Shown: positions 42,777-46,847 of the stretch, piece after piece
Position numbering within the stretch: the first letter of the stretch is position 1
How the letters are laid out: the number at the start of each line of letters is the position of its first letter
From: an uncultured Clostridia bacterium
GTDB lineage: Bacteria; Bacillota; Clostridia; Oscillospirales; Ruminococcaceae
DNA: 46,847 nt
Reading direction: 5' to 3'
Assembly (NCBI GenBank): GCA_947624555.1
Contig: CANQKW010000011.1
Location: 1-46,847 of the forward strand
Notes under the pieces: model-generated
Told to the model about the DNA's origin: nothing
The model's database searches: none
What the model saw: the letters and a program-made list of their open reading frames with translations, nothing else
Program-made: the position numbers and the translations under genes

Positions 42777-44657
42777 TTACAGACTTTTTTGCAAATTTCC
42801 TGTTCTCATTGCCCTCATCGCGTTGATGATTGCGATAACCGATACTCCGACATCGGCGAAAACCGCCGCCCACATATTTCCAATGCCGAAAACGGTCAAA
42901 ATCAGCACCGCCGCTTTAACGGCGAGCGCAAATACAATATTTTCCGTAACGATCCTGTGAGTTTTTCGTGCAATCTTCACCGCAAGAGGGATATTTTCAA
43001 TATTGTCGTTCATCAGAACAATATCCGCCGCCTCGATAGCTGCGTCCGAACCCAAAGCGCCCATTGCAATTCCAACGTCCGCTCTTGCAAGCGAAGGAGC
43101 GTCATTCATTCCGTCGCCGACAAAGCAAAGAGCTGTTTTGGCAGGTTTTTCGGCATAAATCTTCTCTACAGCCTCCACCTTTCCGTCGGGGAGCAGCTCG
43201 CACACGACCTCGTCGATCCCGACAGCTTTGGCGACTGCCTCGGCAGCGTTTTTTCTGTCGCCCGTGAGCATAATTTTTCTGTCAGCGCCAAGCTCTGAAA
43301 GCCTTTTTAGAGCTGAAACGGCATTTTCCTTCGGCTCGTCCCGAACAACAATATTTCCTGCATACCCTCCGTCAACAGCACAGTGTACCACAGTTCCTGC
43401 GACCGGGGTTTCTTCGGGCTTGATGCCGAGCTTTTCCATAAATCGAGCGTTTCCTACAGAAATTTCCTTTCCGCAGACCACCGCTTTCACCCCGTAGCCT
43501 GCGATTTCCTCTGCGCTGTCTGTTTTTGCTTTAAGAGAACGCTTTTCTGCGGCAGATACGATAGATTTTGCTATCGGGTGATTGGAAACCTTCTCAGCCG
43601 ATGCGCAAAGCGTAAGAAGTTCTTCCTCGGACAATCCGACAGGATTGATTTCAGCTACGCCGAAACTTCCCTTGGTAAGAGTGCCCGTTTTGTCGAAAAC
43701 GAATATTTTTGCCCTCGCAAGCTCTTCAAGATAATTTGCGCCTTTTACCATAATTCCTTTGTGCGATGCGCCGCCTATTCCCCCGAAAAACGACAGCGGC
43801 ACGGAAATAACCAGTGCGCACGGACAGCTTACTACCAAAAACGTAAGCGCTCTGTACACCCAATCGCTCCAATTTCCGTCAAAAATCGGCGGCACACAGC
43901 CCAGCGAAACTGCTCCGATAACGACAACGGGCGTATATACTCTTGCAAAGCGTGTTATGAAATTCTCTGTTTTCGCCTTGTTTTCGGCAGAATTTTCCAC
44001 AAGCTCAAGAATTTTTGCTGCCGTTGAGTTGCAAAATTCGCTTGTGACCTTAATTTTAATCAAGCCGTTTGTATTAAGGCTTCCGCTCAGAACCTCGTCG
44101 CCCGCCGCAACGTCACGCAAAGCGCTCTCTCCGGTAAGAGCCGCCGTATTAAGCCCCGTAGAGCCGAAAACCACAACGCCGTCCAAAGGGACTTTTTCCC
44201 CCGGCTTAACTACGATTATTTCGCCAATGCCGACCTCGTCGGGTTCGACCTCGATAACCTCGCCGTCACGCTCAACATTTGCATAATCGGGACTTAAATC
44301 AATCATATCGGAAATCGACTTTCTCGACTTTCCTACCGCAATCGACTGGAACAGCTCGCCTACCTGATAGAAAATCATAACCGCCGTTCCTTCGGAATAT
44401 TCTCCGATGATCATAGCGCCGACAGACGCCGCCGACATAAGAAAATTCTCGTCGAAAACGTGTCCGTGAGAAATATTGCGAATTGCTTTCCAAAGAACGT
44501 CCCAGCCTGCCGTCAGATATGCCGCAAGAAATACCGCAAGCCGAACAAACCATAATACGGAAAATTTTTCTTCGGCAGCCGGCACAAAAAATCCGCCCGT
44601 AAAAAGAACAGCCGCAGCAATTATCCGAACAAGATTTTTCTTTTGCTTTTTCGTCAT
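42777..44657 (-). CDS. zntA: Heavy-metal P1B-type ATPase (Zn/Cd/Pb type), no N-terminal HMA
   Basis: The 626-residue pump exports divalent metal ions. Eight membrane helices frame the CPC metal motif (278-280), phospho-Asp322 in DKTGTLT, the SNHPIA segment, HP locus, and GDGMNDAP hinge. The last helix has an FADVGVSVI acidic residue, which fits the Zn/Cd/Pb subgroup. The protein starts at the first transmembrane region: the HMA domain normally fused in front is absent and is encoded by the next gene upstream. GGGAG precedes the ATG. It is repressed, presumably, by the ArsR-type protein of the same operon. Confidence 0.94.
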   Translation of the reverse strand: MTKKQKKNLVRIIAAAVLFTGGFFVPAAEEKFSVLWFVRLAVFLAAYLTAGWDVLWKAIRNISHGHVFDENFLMSAASVGAMIIGEYSEGTAVMIFYQVGELFQSIAVGKSRKSISDMIDLSPDYANVERDGEVIEVEPDEVGIGEIIVVKPGEKVPLDGVVVFGSTGLNTAALTGESALRDVAAGDEVLSGSLNTNGLIKIKVTSEFCNSTAAKILELVENSAENKAKTENFITRFARVYTPVVVIGAVSLGCVPPIFDGNWSDWVYRALTFLVVSCPCALVISVPLSFFGGIGGASHKGIMVKGANYLEELARAKIFVFDKTGTLTKGSFGVAEINPVGLSEEELLTLCASAEKVSNHPIAKSIVSAAEKRSLKAKTDSAEEIAGYGVKAVVCGKEISVGNARFMEKLGIKPEETPVAGTVVHCAVDGGYAGNIVVRDEPKENAVSALKRLSELGADRKIMLTGDRKNAAEAVAKAVGIDEVVCELLPDGKVEAVEKIYAEKPAKTALCFVGDGMNDAPSLARADVGIAMGALGSDAAIEAADIVLMNDNIENIPLAVKIARKTHRIVTENIVFALAVKAAVLILTVFGIGNMWAAVFADVGVSVIAIINAMRAMRTGNLQKSL

Positions 44658-44674
44658 AAAATCTCCCGTTTCAA

Positions 44675-44896
44675 TTATTTTACGATAACCTCGCAGTCGG
44701 GTTCGACCTTTTTGCAGGCTTTGACCGCAAGCCGCACTATCTCGTCAAAACGCTCGTCGTCCGCCTCTATGGTCATTTTCTGCGAAATAAAGCTCACGGT
44801 CGCATTTTTTACGCCGTCAATTTTCTTTATTGCGTCCTCCATTTTGGCAGCACAGTTTGCACAGTCAAGGTCAACAAGCTTAAACGTCTTTTTCAT
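44675..44896 (-). CDS. Free-standing HMA metal-binding protein
   Basis: The 73-residue protein is a single heavy-metal-associated domain with a betaalphabetabetaalphabeta fold pattern and the CxxC site DCANCAAKM (Cys12, Cys15). It is either a soluble metallochaperone or a detached N-terminal domain of the ATPase encoded 17 bp downstream. The Asp-Cys context (DCANC) is like the HMA domain of Zn/Cd ATPases rather than the usual copper GMTCxxC chaperone. AAAGGAA precedes the ATG. Confidence 0.9.
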   Translation of the reverse strand: MKKTFKLVDLDCANCAAKMEDAIKKIDGVKNATVSFISQKMTIEADDERFDEIVRLAVKACKKVEPDCEVIVK

Positions 44897-44917
44897 AGTC
44901 AGTATTTCCTTTCAATT

Positions 44918-45274
44918 TTATTCGTTAATATGCTCAAATCCCTGTTTCAGTATTGTATTTACGTGGCTGTCCGCAAGAGAGTAGATAACCGTTTTTCCCT
45001 CTCGCCGAAAACTTACAAGCTCGGCGTTTTTTAGAATTTTAAGCTGATGAGAAACCGCCGAATTTGTCATTCCCACAGCCGTTGAAATATCGCACACGCA
45101 AAGCTCCCCGCAGGACAGCGCACTTAAAATCTTAATTCTTGTCGAGTCGCCGAAAACCTTGAAAAGCTCCGCCAGATCAATCAGCGTATCGTCGTCGGGC
45201 ATACTCTCGCATATTTTGCTGATTTTTTCGGGGTGAGCGTGAATAAACTCACAATGCGGAATTTCGTTTACCAT
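44918..45274 (-). CDS. ArsR/SmtB-family metal-sensing repressor
   Basis: The 118-residue winged-helix repressor has the ELCVCD metal box in helix 3 (Cys59 and Cys61) and, at the very C terminus, Asp102, His104, His115 and Glu118, the four-residue alpha5 zinc site of SmtB (Asp104, His106, His117, Glu120 in SmtB). An N-terminal His7-Cys8 and Cys22 could complete a CadC-like alpha3N site. The DNA-reading segment is NSAVSHQLKIL (about 71-81). It therefore may sense zinc and cadmium or lead through two sites. It is the first gene of the operon and lies 22 bp before the HMA gene; GAGGAT precedes the ATG. Confidence 0.93.
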   Translation of the reverse strand: MVNEIPHCEFIHAHPEKISKICESMPDDDTLIDLAELFKVFGDSTRIKILSALSCGELCVCDISTAVGMTNSAVSHQLKILKNAELVSFRREGKTVIYSLADSHVNTILKQGFEHINE

Positions 45275-45299
45275 TTTATCCTCGCTTTCAATTTATCGT

Positions 45300-45315
45300 T
45301 TGAATAAATGTTCAA
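45300..45315 (-). promoter_or_regulatory. SmtB/CadC-like operator
   Basis: On the reverse strand the sequence TGAACATTTATTCA (complement of 45301-45314) has the 6-2-6 inverted-repeat layout of SmtB operators (TGAACA-nn-TATTCA), extended by T/A on both sides. It lies downstream of the -10 box and before the ArsR start, where a bound repressor would block initiation. A second, weaker TCAA-n4-TTGA repeat overlaps it at 45312-45323. Confidence 0.75.
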
Positions 45316-45327
45316 CTGTTTGATTGT

Positions 45328-45356
45328 ATTATAATACTATTATTTTAAATTGTCAA
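45328..45356 (-). promoter_or_regulatory. Promoter of the metal operon
   Basis: On the reverse strand a perfect TTGACA (45351-45356) and TATAAT (45328-45333) with a 17-bp spacer. The bases from 45357 to 45545 hold no gene I can support. Confidence 0.85.
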
Positions 45357-45545
45357 GAGCATTTTCCTGCAATTATCAAATATATCTCGTTATATCTCAT
45401 ATATTCGGATAATTTCGCTTTGTTTCTTACTTTATTATGCCGTGCAGTTAAAATGAAACGGAACAAGAGAAACAGAGAAAAACGCAGAGAATTTAAGAGA
45501 AATGCAAAGAAAATGCCGTATATTTTAAATTTGCGTCAAAAAAGG

Positions 45546-45574
45546 CTTGACAAATTGAAAGGAATGAGTTATAA
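45546..45574 (+). promoter_or_regulatory. Promoter of the rplM-rpsI operon
   Basis: Perfect TTGACA (45546-45551) and TATAAT (45569-45574) with a 17-bp spacer. The transcript would have a leader of about 60 nt before the rplM start; an autoregulatory leader structure is possible but I do not see a certain fold. Confidence 0.85.
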
Positions 45575-45641
45575 TAACATCTGTTGATTGTAAAAGTTTA
45601 GGGAAAAATCTCTAATGACTGCTATAAGGAGGAAATAATCA

Positions 45642-46070
45642 ATGTCAACTTATATGCCTAACGCACAGACAGTTGAGCGTGCTTGGTACGTTATTGACGC
45701 AGCAGATAAACCGCTTGGACGAGTTGCTGCCGCTGCCGCTCACCTGCTCAGAGGAAAGCATAAGCCCACATTCGCACCTCATTGCGATTGCGGCGACCAC
45801 GTAATAATCGTAAACTGCTCGAAGGCTGTTCTCACGGGAAAGAAGCTGGAGAAAAAGTTTTACAGATGGCACACAGGCTGGATTGGACATCTCAAAGAAG
45901 TCAACTACGGCACTTTGATGAAGAATAATCCCGAAAAGGCAATGATGCTCGCAGTAAACGGAATGCTCCCCAACACGACGCTGGGAAGAAAAGCTCTTAC
46001 CAGACTTCGCTGCTATGCAGGCGCAGAGCATAAGAATGCGGCTCAGAAGCCTGTTGATTACAAGATTTAA
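45642..46070 (+). CDS. rplM: 50S ribosomal protein L13
   Basis: The 142-residue protein has the L13 signatures WYVIDAADKPLGRVAAAAAHLL (in part), YRWHTGWIGHLK and NGMLPNTTLGRKALTRLRCYAG. It assembles early into the large subunit. AAGGAGG precedes the ATG. It is followed 12 bp later by rpsI, the standard bacterial pair. Confidence 0.98.
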   Translation: MSTYMPNAQTVERAWYVIDAADKPLGRVAAAAAHLLRGKHKPTFAPHCDCGDHVIIVNCSKAVLTGKKLEKKFYRWHTGWIGHLKEVNYGTLMKNNPEKAMMLAVNGMLPNTTLGRKALTRLRCYAGAEHKNAAQKPVDYKI

Positions 46071-46082
46071 GGAGGGCTTTAT

Positions 46083-46481
46083 ATGTACGAATCTAAACCT
46101 TATTACTACGGCACGGGCAGAAGAAAGCACTCCGTTGCACGTGTAAGAGTATATCCCGGAAGCGGTTCCATCACCATTAACAACAGAGATATTGACGAGT
46201 ATTTCGGTCTTGATACGCTCAAGCTGATTGTACGTCAGCCTCTCGCTCTGACGGATACTCTTGAAAAGTTTGATATAATCTGCACAGTTGCAGGCGGCGG
46301 CGTAACAGGTCAGGCAGGTGCTATCCGTCACGGTCTTTCGAGAGCTCTTCTTCAGTACAGCGACGAACTTCGTCCTGTCCTTAAGAAAGCAGGATTTCTC
46401 ACTCGTGACCCGAGAATGAAGGAAAGAAAGAAGTACGGTCTCAAAGCAGCAAGACGTGCACCGCAGTTCTCGAAGAGATAA
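46083..46481 (+). CDS. rpsI: 30S ribosomal protein S9
   Basis: The 132-residue protein has [21 protein letters not shown] near its N terminus (in part), [20 protein letters not shown] and the invariant C-terminal SKR tail, whose Arg contacts P-site tRNA. AAGGAGGG precedes the start. The operon ends at the terminator at 46542. Confidence 0.98.
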   Translation: MYESKPYYYGTGRRKHSVARVRVYPGSGSITINNRDIDEYFGLDTLKLIVRQPLALTDTLEKFDIICTVAGGGVTGQAGAIRHGLSRALLQYSDELRPVLKKAGFLTRDPRMKERKKYGLKAARRAPQFSKR

Positions 46482-46541
46482 TCATACACCTCAAAATCTG
46501 CGTATCAACGCACTTTGGTCAACTATTGGTCAAATCAATTA

Positions 46542-46567
46542 CCTCCCTGTTCACGCAGGGAGGTTTT
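46542..46567 (+). terminator. Terminator of rplM-rpsI
   Basis: CCTCCCTG (46542-46549) pairs with CAGGGAGG (46556-46563), loop of 6, followed by four T, an A and two more T. Confidence 0.85.
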
Positions 46568-46618
46568 ATTTGCCTTTAAGCAATGCACAGCTCAATGCTC
46601 GTCCTTCCCCCATTATTC

Positions 46619-46633
46619 GGGGATAATATCCCC
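46619..46633. other. Short palindromic hairpin in the intergenic region
   Basis: GGGGAT (46619-46624) and ATCCCC (46628-46633) around loop AAT. There is no T run, so it is not a terminator. The rest of 46568-46767 holds nothing I can support. Confidence 0.3.
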
Positions 46634-46767
46634 TGCATACATAATTTACGCTTTACCGCTACAAAACGCAAGCGGCAAATTCAGCAAAATTATTCTGTTG
46701 TTTTGGGCATATATGCAGGGAGAATTTTTTATTACGCTGCTGACGGAACATACATAAGAAACATAAT

Positions 46768-46796
46768 TTGACAAATTGGGATTTTTATGATATAAT
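46768..46796 (+). promoter_or_regulatory. Promoter for the gene at the right edge
   Basis: Perfect TTGACA (46768-46773) and TATAAT (46791-46796) with a 17-bp spacer. Confidence 0.8.
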
Positions 46797-46842
46797 CGCA
46801 CTGTCGGGTATTATTCAATAAATCAAGATTTGAGGTGGAATA

Positions 46843-46847
46843 ATGGC
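46843..46847 (+). CDS. Start of a truncated gene
   Basis: An ATG at 46843-46845 is preceded by a GAGGTGG ribosome site and the strong promoter above. Only two bases after the start codon are in the window, so the product cannot be identified. Confidence 0.6.

Noticed and set aside
45324-45587. 87-codon frame upstream of rplM
   Set aside because: Covers the metal promoter and the rplM promoter; composition is rich in Lys and Arg from AT-rich intergenic sequence, no ribosome site.
46515-46771. Short frames after rpsI
   Set aside because: They cross the terminator hairpin and the next promoter.
1-46847. CRISPR array, prophage or integrase
   Set aside because: No regularly spaced repeats, no phage structural genes and no tyrosine or serine recombinase were seen; the only mobile gene is the IS30 transposase fragment.

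Overview
The window looks like chromosome from an anaerobic, low-to-mid GC Firmicute of the Clostridia, probably a gut or rumen Oscillospiraceae/Ruminococcaceae relative. The basis is a YerC/YecD TrpR-like regulator, Hsp33, an indolepyruvate:ferredoxin oxidoreductase with an aryl-CoA ligase, a FabV-type enoyl reductase, sigma-A promoters with 17-bp spacers, strong AGGAGG-type ribosome sites, and clostridial-style c-di-GMP proteins. The species cannot be named from the sequence alone.

Layout. 1-523: 5' part of an IS30-family transposase running off the left edge. 786-2708: rightward yerC, methyltransferase and hslO, then tRNA-Val and tRNA-Asp with a terminator. 3079-5929: leftward pair of a GGDEF/EAL protein and a FIST sensor. 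6093-11860: leftward operon of sodium:solute symporter, iorA, iorB, paaK-like ligase and a tandem-ACT protein, which looks like an aryl-acid uptake and activation module. 12037-18067: rightward amidohydrolase, ComEC-like protein without a recognisable nuclease site, a second GGDEF/EAL protein, an HExxH protein and a YunG-like protein. 18109-25172: nine closely spaced leftward genes (unknown protein, Cu/Zn-SOD-like, ahcY, HAD phosphatase, response regulator, histidine kinase, purine nucleoside phosphorylase, a 43-residue membrane protein, fabV). 25415-33222: rightward nadE, membrane proteins, polA, PAS protein, DUF1015, rimI-like.

33232-42595 is the most unusual part. It is a leftward signalling operon with its own promoter. 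In transcription order it holds REC-HD-GYP, a membrane hybrid kinase with receiver and HPt, a membrane hybrid kinase whose C terminus is a full DegV lipid-binding domain, an orphan solute-binding lipoprotein, REC-GGDEF with an extra C-terminal domain, and an AlkD-like protein. A cyclase and a phosphodiesterase for c-di-GMP, both with receivers, sit beside two kinases that could phosphorylate them, so the locus reads as a self-contained two-way c-di-GMP switch, possibly responding to fatty acids and a small polar solute.

42777-45356: a leftward metal resistance operon with an ArsR/SmtB repressor, a free-standing HMA metallochaperone and a P1B ATPase, with a clear SmtB-like operator in the promoter region. 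45642-46481: rplM-rpsI with promoter and terminator. The right edge holds a promoter and the first two bases after the start codon of another gene. Of the four c-di-GMP-type enzymes in 40 kb, two EAL proteins have degenerate GGDEF motifs, one protein has an intact GGDEF, and one has an intact HD-GYP.
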